Source of the DNA: Planctomycetia bacterium
Lineage (GTDB): Bacteria; Planctomycetota; UBA1135; GCA-002686595
Reading direction: 5' to 3'
DNA length: 9,181 nt
Assembly: GCA_005778045.1 (NCBI GenBank)
Contig: SXKQ01000050.1
Span: 1-9,181 of the forward strand
Positions 1 to 6,443 of the stretch are shown here, in pieces; the first letter of the stretch is position 1; each line of letters opens with the position of its first letter. The translations under genes and the position numbers were made by a program. The notes beneath the pieces are model-generated. The model searched no databases, was not told the DNA's origin, and worked only from the letters and a program-made list of their open reading frames with translations.

Positions 1-19
1 CGCGTTCCTCGGGCTTTGA

Positions 20-460
<441 letters not shown>

Positions 461-481
461 GCCCTCGCGCACCGCAGCGCG

Positions 482-880
482 CAACGAGCTCGCGGCGCTG
501 CTCGTGAAGCGCGACGAGCGTGCGGAGGCCGAGATCCACTACCAGCTCGTCGTCGCGCGCCGTCCGCAGCAGCACGTGGCGGTATGCAACCTCGGAGAGA
601 TGCTGCTGCGCGACCCCGAACGCCGTGCCGAAGCCATCGACCTGCTCCGCCGCGCCACGCAGGCCAAGCCCTCCGAGATCGCCCCGTGCGTCAACCTCTC
701 GCAGGCCCTCAAGCTCGCGGGTCGCTTCTCCGAAGGTCTCGTCGCCCTCGAGGCCGCACTTCCGTTTCACTCCGCCAACCCCTCGTCTGGGATCTGAAGG
801 CCGAGCTCGAGCAACTCTCCGGCCATCCGATTGCCGCTTCCGCTTCCTCGACCTGCGCCCAGCAACTGCGCGCCCGTTGA
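482..880 (+). pseudogene. TPR-repeat protein remnant with a frameshift
   Basis: Two frames together read as one tetratricopeptide-repeat protein. In the first (codons through GTG at 504 to TGA at 795-797) about three TPR units appear: an NELAALL helix followed by AEAEIHYQL, then NLGEMLL with AEAIDLLRRA, then NLSQALKLAGR with EGLVALEAAL. The next repeat's A helix (VWDLKAELEQLSGH) is in another frame, codons 785 onward, ending at TGA 878-880. The switch falls at a run of four C at 779-782. One extra C would join the halves as ...SANP-LVWDLKAEL. The first repeat begins almost directly after the icd stop and no ATG, GTG or TTG precedes its first helix, so the 5' end also looks lost. GTG at 504 is the only possible start and cuts into that helix. 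TPRs mediate protein contacts; no specific role can be assigned. The 3' end lies 5 bp from the convergent DUF3810 gene. Confidence 0.6.
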
Positions 881-885
881 GCCCC

Positions 886-2061
886 TCAGCGAACGCTACT
901 GTCGTCGCTTGTGCGAGGGCGGCGCTGGGCGAGGAGCAGGTCGACCATGCGTCCGTAGGAGGCGACGCCGAGGCGTTGGCCTTGGGACTTGAGGTAGGTG
1001 TCGTTGACCTGGGTCGACAGGGAGCGCAGGGCCTGTTGCGTCGAGGACTTCGGTGTCCAGAAGGCGATGCTGGCCTCGATGTCGCGGCGCAGGGCAGGCG
1101 GGGTGCCGACGGCGAGAGCGTCCGCGCGCTCGGGCGCGGCCGAGCGCAGAGCGCGGAGGAGCTCACGGAAAGCGGTGAGCGCGACGGGGTACGCGAGCGT
1201 GGGGTCGTCGGAGCGGGAGCCAACGAGCACGGCGAGGAAGTTGGCCTCGTCCTCGCGCGCGAAGCCGCGCTGGTGCGCGACTTCGTGTAGCGCGCTGAAG
1301 ACACGCTGCGGGACGGGCGGCAGCGTGTTGACGTGGGGCTCGGCGCTGAAGGGCCAGTAGATACCGGAGATGCCGCCGAGCTTCATTGCAAAGGAGAGCG
1401 TGCAGTCGCGCAGGACGGGCTCGGCGCCGGCGAGGCGCGGGTCCTCGAGCCCTGCACGCCGCCAAGCGTGCGCGACGGTGCTCGCGAAGCGCTCGAAGTT
1501 GCCGTCGATCGCGACGGTGCCGTCCGCGTTCTCCGGCGAGCTGCTGCGCAGCTCCTGCGCTCGCTGCAGCCACTCGCGCGTCGCGTCCTCGAGTTCCTGC
1601 GCGTCGGCGGCGCGCACGTCGAGACCGGTGCCGTGCACGTAGGGGAGCCGCGCGTGATTCAGGCCCCACGCGAGCATGTAGAGCGAGAAGGTCCAGCCCG
1701 CGAGCGTGAGCGCGCGCAGCGAGTCCGCGCACCCAAGCTCGAGCGCGCGTCCCGAGCCGCGCAGGCACTCGCGCACGATGCGGAGGACACGCCCTGTGAG
1801 CCAGGCGAAGAGCGCGAGCAACGAGAGCTCGCCGAGTGACCACGGCGAGAGTCCGCTCGCTAACGAGAGCGCCCGCTGGATCCACGGATAGAGCCCGCGC
1901 GAGTAGAGCCGCTCCGTCCATTCCGGCGCTGCGCCCGCTGCGAATCGAGTCAGCGCCATCCCGGCGGAAACGGCCAGCGCGAGCAGCAACGCTCGCCGCT
2001 GCGCGTTCCAAGACGCTCGCAGCGCGGTCGCAAGCTGCCCTGTCGCTGCGCGCATCGCCAT
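886..2061 (-). CDS. DUF3810 family membrane protein with HEVAH metallopeptidase-like motif
   Basis: About 391 residues from ATG at 2061. The N-terminal third has three hydrophobic segments, roughly residues 24-42, 75-93 and 116-134, with a YSRGLYPWIQ stretch between the first two that is typical of DUF3810. The third segment runs into WGLNHARLPY. The soluble C-terminal part carries GISGIYWPFSAEPHVN, then HEVAHQRGFAREDEANF, that is HExxH followed by acidic residues 7-9 positions later, which resembles the zinc site of gluzincin peptidases. Protease activity is an inference from that motif; the family is annotated only as a domain of unknown function. Topology suggests an inner-membrane protein. 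The start is uncertain: TTG 2073, ATG 2061 and ATG 2055 are in frame and close together, and 2055 has an AGG about 8 bases upstream. The gene is divergent from lipA and convergent with the TPR remnant. Confidence 0.82.
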   Translation of the reverse strand: MAMRAATGQLATALRASWNAQRRALLLALAVSAGMALTRFAAGAAPEWTERLYSRGLYPWIQRALSLASGLSPWSLGELSLLALFAWLTGRVLRIVRECLRGSGRALELGCADSLRALTLAGWTFSLYMLAWGLNHARLPYVHGTGLDVRAADAQELEDATREWLQRAQELRSSSPENADGTVAIDGNFERFASTVAHAWRRAGLEDPRLAGAEPVLRDCTLSFAMKLGGISGIYWPFSAEPHVNTLPPVPQRVFSALHEVAHQRGFAREDEANFLAVLVGSRSDDPTLAYPVALTAFRELLRALRSAAPERADALAVGTPPALRRDIEASIAFWTPKSSTQQALRSLSTQVNDTYLKSQGQRLGVASYGRMVDLLLAQRRPRTSDDSSVR

Positions 2062-2109
2062 CGCCTGCGCCAACCTACTCGCAGCCGCGCCCCGCGTCTC
2101 CCCGGGACG

Positions 2110-2137
2110 GTGAAGTGCCGCGCTCTTGTGCTATCTT
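2110..2137 (+). promoter_or_regulatory. Candidate promoter for lipA (extended -10)
   Basis: TGCTATCTT at 2129-2137 reads as an extended -10 (TG-n-TATCTT). GTGAAG at 2110-2115 is a poor -35, with a 16-base spacer. Transcription would begin near 2143, downstream of the TTG at 2126, which argues that 2126 is not the start of lipA and that TTG 2162 is. It is seen by eye only, in the 100-bp divergent gap between the DUF3810 gene and lipA. Confidence 0.3.
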
Positions 2138-2161
2138 CACGTTCTGGCCGCGAGTGCACCC

Positions 2162-3109
2162 TTGAGCGAAAACTCCTCCGAGAACAGCGCCGCCGCGCGC
2201 GCCCCGCAGATCCCGATGAAGAGCCCCAAGCCCTCGTGGCTGAAGGTTCCGTTGCCGGGTGGCGAGGGCTACACGCGCCTGAAGGCGCTCACGCAGGAAC
2301 TGAAGCTCCACACCGTGTGCCAAGTGGCCCGCTGCCCCAACCTCGGCGAGTGCTGGAAGGGCGAGCACGCGACGATGACCCTGATGGTGCTCGGCGACGA
2401 GTGCACCCGCCGCTGTCGCTTCTGCGCGGTCAAGACTGTGCTCAAGGCCGCTCCGCCGGATCACGACGAGCCCGCGCACGTGGGGCAGGCGGTGGCGGCG
2501 ATGAAGCTCGGCTACGTCGTGATCACGTCCGTCGACCGCGATGACCTGCCGGACGGCGGCTCGGGCCACTACGCGCAATGCATCCGCGAGATCCGCACGC
2601 GCGCGAGCGAGACGGTGATCGAGACCCTGATCCCGGATTACCAAGGCGAGCAGCTCGCCGCGCTCATGGCGGCCGCTCCCGACGTACTCGCGCACAATGT
2701 CGAGGTCGTCTCGCGCCTGCAGCGCAAGATTCGCGATCCGCGCTGCTCCTTTGAACGCTCGCTGGAGACCCTCGGCGGCGCCAAGCGCCACCAGCCGACC
2801 GTCTTCACCAAGTCTTCGATCATGCTCGGCCTCGGCGAGACCCATGAGGAGGTCGTCGAGTCGATGGAGCTCCTGCGCGCCGCCGACGTCGACTTCCTGA
2901 CGCTTGGCCAGTACCTGCGGCCGACCGCCCAGCACGCCCCGGTGCGCGAGTGGGTCACGCCCGAGCGCTTCTTCGACCTGCAGCTCTTGGGCGAGAAGCT
3001 CGGCTTCAAGTATGTCGCCTCTGGCCCGCTCGTCCGCTCGTCCTACAAGGCCGGCGAGTTCTTCGCCGCACGCCTCGTGCGCGAGCGCCGCGCCGCCGCG
3101 GGCCACTAG
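2162..3109 (+). CDS. lipA: Lipoyl synthase LipA (radical SAM)
   Basis: LipA inserts two sulfur atoms into octanoyl groups bound to lipoyl domains, completing the lipoate cofactor. Both iron-sulfur sites are present. The auxiliary cluster motif C-x4-C-x5-C reads CQVARCPNLGEC and the radical-SAM C-x3-C-x2-C motif reads CTRRCRFC. Numbered from ATG 2216, these are C35, C40, C46 and C63, C67, C70. The family's RSSY motif, whose serine ligates the auxiliary cluster, is near the C-terminus (VRSSYKAGEFF). The body has KPSWLKVPLP, ITSVDRDDLPDGG, NVEVV and TKSSIMLGLGE, all typical. I place the start at TTG 2162 (315 aa) because strong G/C third-position bias begins there, whereas 2126-2161 lacks it. 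ATG 2216 (297 aa) is the conservative alternative. No Shine-Dalgarno is seen at any of them. Its substrate domains are on the E2 encoded at 7461-9116. Confidence 0.96.
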   Translation: MSENSSENSAAARAPQIPMKSPKPSWLKVPLPGGEGYTRLKALTQELKLHTVCQVARCPNLGECWKGEHATMTLMVLGDECTRRCRFCAVKTVLKAAPPDHDEPAHVGQAVAAMKLGYVVITSVDRDDLPDGGSGHYAQCIREIRTRASETVIETLIPDYQGEQLAALMAAAPDVLAHNVEVVSRLQRKIRDPRCSFERSLETLGGAKRHQPTVFTKSSIMLGLGETHEEVVESMELLRAADVDFLTLGQYLRPTAQHAPVREWVTPERFFDLQLLGEKLGFKYVASGPLVRSSYKAGEFFAARLVRERRAAAGH

Positions 3110-4086
3110 CGCTGCGCGGCGAGGGCGCGGGCGGCAGCGAGCCCGCTCGAGAAGGCGCCTTCGACACGGCCGCCGACGCAGGCGTCGCCAGCGATGGCGA
3201 GCTGGTGTTCGGGGTCGAGCCAAGCGGGCTGTGGCTTCGCCACGGGTGCGGGGAGCGCGTAACGCCAGCGGTGCGCGTCGAGGTGGGCGGGCGTTGGCAG
3301 GCGCAGGCCGGTCAGGTGCTCGAACTCGCGCAGGAGCGCGCCGGCGACGAGTTCCTTCGGCTCTTCGAGCTGCGCGCGAGTCCATGCGGGCGTGGCGTGC
3401 AGGACCCACGACTCGGCTGTCGAGCGACCCGGTTTCGAGGAGTTGCGCGCGATCCACGAGAGAGCCGGGGCGTTGCAGAAGGCCGCGTCGAAGTCGGTGT
3501 CGAGAGGTGCAGCGAAGCCAGCGAGGACGGCCCAGCAGGGCTCGACGACGCTGGTGGCCGCGCGCGCGGAGAGCGGAAATGCGGGGCCCAACAAGTCGAT
3601 AAACTGCGCGTGCGGCAGGGTCGCGATGAGCGCGTCGAATTCGCCGAGCGGAGCCTCGTTCTCGTCGTGCAGGTGCCAGCGCTGCTCCCGGAACTCCGCA
3701 CGCGCCACGCGCAGGCTGCAGCGCACGTCGAGTCCGCGCGCGAGGTGTTTCGGCAGGGCGTTCATCTCCGGCGTGCCGACGTAGCGCGCGATGGGGTCGC
3801 TCGAGGCGCGTCGCGTGCCGTTCTCGAAGGCGACGATGCGAGCGTCCCAGCGAGCGACTGCGCCGGCCGCGAGCCAGGCGTCCACGTGCACGCGGAACTC
3901 GCTCTCGCGCGCCGTGAAGTACTGGGCACCGTGGTCGAAGGAGAAGGCGCCTGCACGCCGCGAGGAGACGCGCCCGCCGGGGCCGCGTCCTTTTTCGAAC
4001 ACCGCGGGCCGCAGGCCGCGCGCCGCAAGCTCGCCCGCTGCCGCCAGCCCGGCCATGCCCGCTCCGATGACGGCCACGTCTCTCAT
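3106..4086 (-). CDS. FAD-dependent oxidoreductase of the renalase-like / COG3380 type
   Basis: A 326-residue flavoprotein. An N-terminal Rossmann motif VAVIGAGMAGLAA (residues 4-16) is followed by FEKGRGPGGRVSSRR (30-44), the GG-doublet segment of the amine-oxidase/renalase superfamily, and FDHGAQYFTAR (50-60). The C-terminal FAD-closing motif is IAGDACVGGRVEGAFSSG, near residues 298-315. This pattern and length fit COG3380, predicted NAD/FAD-dependent amine oxidases related to renalase, which oxidises aberrant NAD(P)H isomers. The substrate of this protein is unknown. I start it at ATG 4086 because the dinucleotide fold begins three residues later. The frame stays open to GTG 4197, but the added residues look non-conserved. 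The stop codon overlaps the lipA stop in a shared CTAG. It lies 144 bp downstream of the secreted-protein gene on the same strand, and I see no clear terminator between them. Confidence 0.85.
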   Translation of the reverse strand: MRDVAVIGAGMAGLAAAGELAARGLRPAVFEKGRGPGGRVSSRRAGAFSFDHGAQYFTARESEFRVHVDAWLAAGAVARWDARIVAFENGTRRASSDPIARYVGTPEMNALPKHLARGLDVRCSLRVARAEFREQRWHLHDENEAPLGEFDALIATLPHAQFIDLLGPAFPLSARAATSVVEPCWAVLAGFAAPLDTDFDAAFCNAPALSWIARNSSKPGRSTAESWVLHATPAWTRAQLEEPKELVAGALLREFEHLTGLRLPTPAHLDAHRWRYALPAPVAKPQPAWLDPEHQLAIAGDACVGGRVEGAFSSGLAAARALAAQR

Positions 4087-4230
4087 CCGCAGCGGGTGTA
4101 CGCAGCCACGGCGGTCGCGGATGTGCCCGGAAAGGAGCGCGAGCCGATCGCCTCGACGAGACAACCGGCCCGGAAACTCGAGAAAGCTCGCCGGCACCAG
4201 AGGGGGGCGGCGAGCTCGCTCAGCCGTGGA

Positions 4231-4875
4231 TCACGGGCAGAACGTGATGCGCAGCGCGTTGGTGGTGTTGATGCCGCTGCCGCCGACGGCGTCCGTGTCG
4301 CGGAACCAGACTTGGAAGTGCCAGCTGGAGAGCGCGGCGATCGGGCTGCCATCAAAGTCCGGGGTGATCGAGGCCGCGCCCGAACCATCGGTCAGGAGCA
4401 CCGCGCTCAGGCGACGGACGCCGGAGTAGGGAGAGACGCACAGCCAGCCGTCGCCGAAGGGCAGCTGGACGGGGCTCGAGCTGTAGAGGAACTGAACCGG
4501 GCGGTCCGCCGGGGCCGAGCTGACGCTGAACGTGAGACCGATCTGGGAGAGACTCGGAACGCCCGTGCCCGCGAGAGTCGCGGCGTCGCCCGATGAGTTC
4601 ACGGTTGCCGGGCAGCGCACCACGATGTTGCCGGTGCAGCCCGTGAGGAGGGCGGGATCTCCGGACTGTCCGTCCTCTTTGGGCGTCTCGCCTTCGATTT
4701 CCGTCAGGTCGGAGACGACGACCTCGGCAGCGAGGCTCTCGACAGAGCCCTCGAACGCAGCGAGTTCCGTCGAGTCGAAGTTCGAGTTGGACGGGCTGGG
4801 AGACTTGGAATCCTGCTGCGCAATCGCGAACGGAACGGCGACCGCGCAAAGGGACAAGACGGCGAGTTGCTTCAT
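4231..4875 (-). CDS. Small secreted protein with C-terminal Cys-rich beta domain (planctomycete-like)
   Basis: 214 residues from ATG 4875. A signal peptide is clear: Lys2, a hydrophobic core over residues 4-18, and an AIA cleavage site at 17-19 followed by QQ. Residues about 20-75 are rich in Ser, Asp and Glu and probably flexible. The rest is a beta-looking domain that begins with TGCTGNIVVRCPATVNSSG, has LPFGDGWLCVSPY in the middle, and ends WHFQVWFRDTDAVGG, then NTTNALRITFCP at the terminus. Four cysteines in the mature protein could form two disulfides. I recognise the CP-x-T-x-NS-x-G start and WxFQxWFRD...TFCP end as a recurring module of secreted Planctomycetota proteins; its function is unknown to me. 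TTG 4890 is an alternative start, but ATG 4875 gives a cleaner signal peptide. No Shine-Dalgarno precedes it. A candidate promoter lies about 60-90 bases upstream. Confidence 0.78.
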   Translation of the reverse strand: MKQLAVLSLCAVAVPFAIAQQDSKSPSPSNSNFDSTELAAFEGSVESLAAEVVVSDLTEIEGETPKEDGQSGDPALLTGCTGNIVVRCPATVNSSGDAATLAGTGVPSLSQIGLTFSVSSAPADRPVQFLYSSSPVQLPFGDGWLCVSPYSGVRRLSAVLLTDGSGAASITPDFDGSPIAALSSWHFQVWFRDTDAVGGSGINTTNALRITFCP

Positions 4876-4911
4876 GAACTGTGTGAGCAATGGTTTGTAG
4901 GTTGAACCGCG

Positions 4912-4933
4912 CGTGTGAGTTGCACCTCACGCG
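4912..4933. repeat. Imperfect inverted repeat in the secreted-protein gene leader
   Basis: Left arm CGTGTGAG (4912-4919), six-base loop, right arm CTCACGCG (4926-4933). Seven of eight positions pair, the exception being T4914/G4931. It sits 37-58 bases upstream of ATG 4875, so it would lie in or at the start of the transcript leader and could be an operator or a small hairpin. Confidence 0.4.
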
Positions 4934-4938
4934 GTGTG

Positions 4939-4969
4939 ATTATGAGACAGAAATAACCTTTTGTTTCAA
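4939..4969 (-). promoter_or_regulatory. Candidate promoter for the secreted-protein gene
   Basis: On the - strand, TTGAAA (4969-4964) is a good -35 and CATAAT (4944-4939) a good -10, each 5 of 6 or close to the sigma-70 consensus. The 19-base spacer is longer than ideal. It lies in the AT-rich island and would give a leader of roughly 55-60 bases before ATG 4875. The -35 overlaps a perfect inverted repeat. Confidence 0.45.
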
Positions 4970-4983
4970 TTATGAAATTGAAA
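4964..4983. repeat. Perfect 8-bp inverted repeat over the -35 region
   Basis: TTTCAATT (4964-4971), loop ATGA, AATTGAAA (4976-4983). The arms are exact reverse complements. The left arm contains the candidate - strand -35 hexamer, so a dimeric regulator bound here could block the promoter. It is not followed by a T-run, so it is unlikely to be a terminator. Confidence 0.5.
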
Positions 4984-4986
4984 ATC

Positions 4987-5004
4987 TTTCGGAACGCGCC
5001 GAAA
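4987..5004. repeat. Perfect 6-bp inverted repeat next to a Shine-Dalgarno sequence
   Basis: TTTCGG (4987-4992), six-base loop, CCGAAA (4999-5004). It ends two bases before the AAGGAGGT at 5006-5013. It is short enough to be chance, but it is the third inverted repeat within about 95 bases. Confidence 0.35.
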
Positions 5005-5005
5005 A

Positions 5006-5132
5006 AAGGAGGTCGTTCTTGCGGGGCTGTCATCTCGCCGGCCGGTTCCGGACCGGGAGCGCCCACGGCGGAAGCCGGGGGGAGTGCCGACCGGCCAGCG
5101 GAGTTCGCGGGAGCGGCCGACGAGCGTCCTGA
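5006..5132 (+). other. Perfect Shine-Dalgarno followed by a 37-codon TTG reading frame (possible leader peptide)
   Basis: AAGGAGGT at 5006-5013 is the strongest Shine-Dalgarno in the window. Five bases later TTG (5019-5021) opens a frame ending at TGA 5130-5132. The predicted 37-residue peptide is rich in Gly, Arg and Ser and resembles nothing I know, as expected of a random high-GC frame. It lies upstream of and in the same direction as the E1/E2 operon, so a leader peptide is conceivable but weakly supported. Confidence 0.15.
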
Positions 5133-5292
5133 CAGGGATTCCGTCCCATTCGGCCGCGCGCGCCTCCAGCGGGCGCCGAGCACCTCGCGACGGGTTCCAC
5201 CGGGGCGGGGGGCCTCGCTACGATGTCCCGTCTCGAACGCACCGGCCCGACTCCCTCCGGAGCGGGGCTGAGGCGCGCCCCGAGTCACCCCC

Positions 5293-6411
5293 ATGAGCGC
5301 CCCGGAACTCCTCTCCGTCATCGCCCCGGACGGCAGCGCGGCAGGCCACGACCCGCGCCTGTCGGCCGACGGGCTCCTGCACTGTTACCGCTCGATGCTC
5401 GCAGTGCGTGCCTTCGACGACGTGGCCCTCAAGCTGCAGCGCTCGGGACGCATCGGCTTCTCGATCCCCAACAAGGGGGTCGAGGCCTGCCAAGTCGGGG
5501 CCGCGAGCGCGCTCGAGGCGACGGACTGGATCTTCCCGAGCTACCGCGACTTCGGGATGGCCCTGTACCACGGTGTCACCCCGACCGAGATGATGCACAA
5601 CATGTTCGGCAACGACCGCGACACCGCTCGCGGCCGCCAGATGCCGGTGCACTTCTCGTTCGACAAGCCAGTCCGCTTCGTTTCGATCAGCTCGCCGCTT
5701 GGCACGCAGATTCCGCAGGCGGTCGGCGCGGCCTACGCGATGAAGCTGCGCGGCGAGAAGCACGTCGCGCTCGTCAGCTTCGGCGACGGCTCGACCTCGA
5801 CCTCGGGCTTTCACAGCGGCATGAACTTCGCGGGCGTCTGGAAGGCGCCGGTGGTGTTCCTGTGTCAGAACAACGGCTATGCCATCTCCTGCCCGGTCGA
5901 AGAGCAGACCGCGAGCGAGAGCTTCGCGATCAAGGCCAAGGCCTACGGCATGCCGGGCGTGCGCGTCGACGGCAACGACTTGCTCGCGATGCGTCAGTCG
6001 ACCGCCGAGGCCGTGGCCCGGGCGCGGCGCGGCGACGGCCCGACCTTGATCGAGGCGGTGACCTTCCGCATGGGCGGTCACTCGACCTCGGACGACCCGA
6101 CGCGCTACGTGCCTAAGGAGCTCGTCGAGGCGTGGGCCAAGAAGGACCCGGTGGCGCGCTTCGAGCGCTTCCTCGAGCAGCGCCAGCTGTGGACCAAAGA
6201 GCGGGGCGAGGTCCTCTACGCCGAGGCCGTCGAGCAGGTGACTGCCGCCGTGCGCGAGGCCGAGGGGACGCCGCCGCCCAAGCTCGAGAGCATCTTCACG
6301 GACGTCTACGCGACCGTCCCGCAGCACCTGCGCCGCCAAGGCCAAGCTGCGTTCGAGCTCGCGGCCCGCAAGGGCGACGCCGGCGCCGGCGACGGCAAGT
6401 TCCCGCTCTGA
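5293..6411 (+). CDS. 2-oxoacid dehydrogenase E1 component, alpha subunit (branched-chain/pyruvate type)
   Basis: 372 residues. With the beta subunit it forms the thiamine-diphosphate enzyme that decarboxylates a 2-oxoacid and reductively acylates the lipoyl groups of E2. The ThDP motif is G164-D165-G166 ... N193-N194. The active-site loop GGHSTSDDPTRY, with H263 and S264, corresponds to the loop phosphorylated in mitochondrial homologues. SISSPLGTQIPQAVGAAYA, RVDGNDLLAM and HSTSDD are characteristic of branched-chain 2-oxoacid dehydrogenases. The KELVEAWAKKDPVARFERFL stretch also resembles bacillary PdhA. Substrate is therefore most likely branched-chain 2-oxoacids, with pyruvate possible. 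The C-terminal extension FTDVYATVPQHLRRQ is followed by an Ala/Gly-rich tail. First gene of a three-gene operon. ATG 5293 has no Shine-Dalgarno, but the N-terminus has the normal length. Confidence 0.93.
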   Translation: MSAPELLSVIAPDGSAAGHDPRLSADGLLHCYRSMLAVRAFDDVALKLQRSGRIGFSIPNKGVEACQVGAASALEATDWIFPSYRDFGMALYHGVTPTEMMHNMFGNDRDTARGRQMPVHFSFDKPVRFVSISSPLGTQIPQAVGAAYAMKLRGEKHVALVSFGDGSTSTSGFHSGMNFAGVWKAPVVFLCQNNGYAISCPVEEQTASESFAIKAKAYGMPGVRVDGNDLLAMRQSTAEAVARARRGDGPTLIEAVTFRMGGHSTSDDPTRYVPKELVEAWAKKDPVARFERFLEQRQLWTKERGEVLYAEAVEQVTAAVREAEGTPPPKLESIFTDVYATVPQHLRRQGQAAFELAARKGDAGAGDGKFPL

Positions 6412-6443
6412 AACCGACCACCCAGCGAAGAAGCAAGAACGAC

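Larger units (their letters stand above)
4876..5292. other. 417-bp intergenic region between divergent genes, with an AT-rich island
   Basis: This gap separates the secreted-protein gene (-) from the E1 alpha gene (+). Bases about 4935-5010 are strikingly AT-rich for this window and contain inverted repeats, a candidate - strand promoter and a perfect Shine-Dalgarno sequence. Bases 5020-5292 return to high GC and show no convincing gene. The operon promoter is not obvious. CTGACA at 5129-5134 resembles a -35 but has no -10 after it, and TACGAT at 5219-5224 resembles a -10 but has no good -35. The E1 alpha start has no Shine-Dalgarno. Confidence 0.7.

Noticed and set aside
777..786. Programmed -1 frameshift at the C run in the TPR remnant.
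   Set aside because: The bases do not form an X-XXY-YYZ slippery heptamer in the reading frame and no downstream structure is evident; a deletion or sequence error is simpler.
2075..3457. 460-residue open frame on the - strand, opposite lipA.
   Set aside because: Antisense shadow of lipA, with Arg/Ala-biased composition and no motif.
2950..4596. 548-residue open frame on the + strand.
   Set aside because: It runs across the lipA end and antisense to the FAD oxidoreductase and secreted-protein genes; composition is that of a shadow frame.
5002..5013. - strand CCTCCTTT resembling the 3' end of 16S rRNA.
   Set aside because: Only the anti-Shine-Dalgarno core matches; no other 16S sequence surrounds it.
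5129..5224. Promoter for the E1/E2 operon built from CTGACA (5129) or TACGAT (5219).
   Set aside because: Neither hexamer has a partner at an acceptable spacing.
6132..6443. Upstream extension of the E1 beta reading frame.
   Set aside because: It overlaps E1 alpha, and the family begins at the ATG at 6444.
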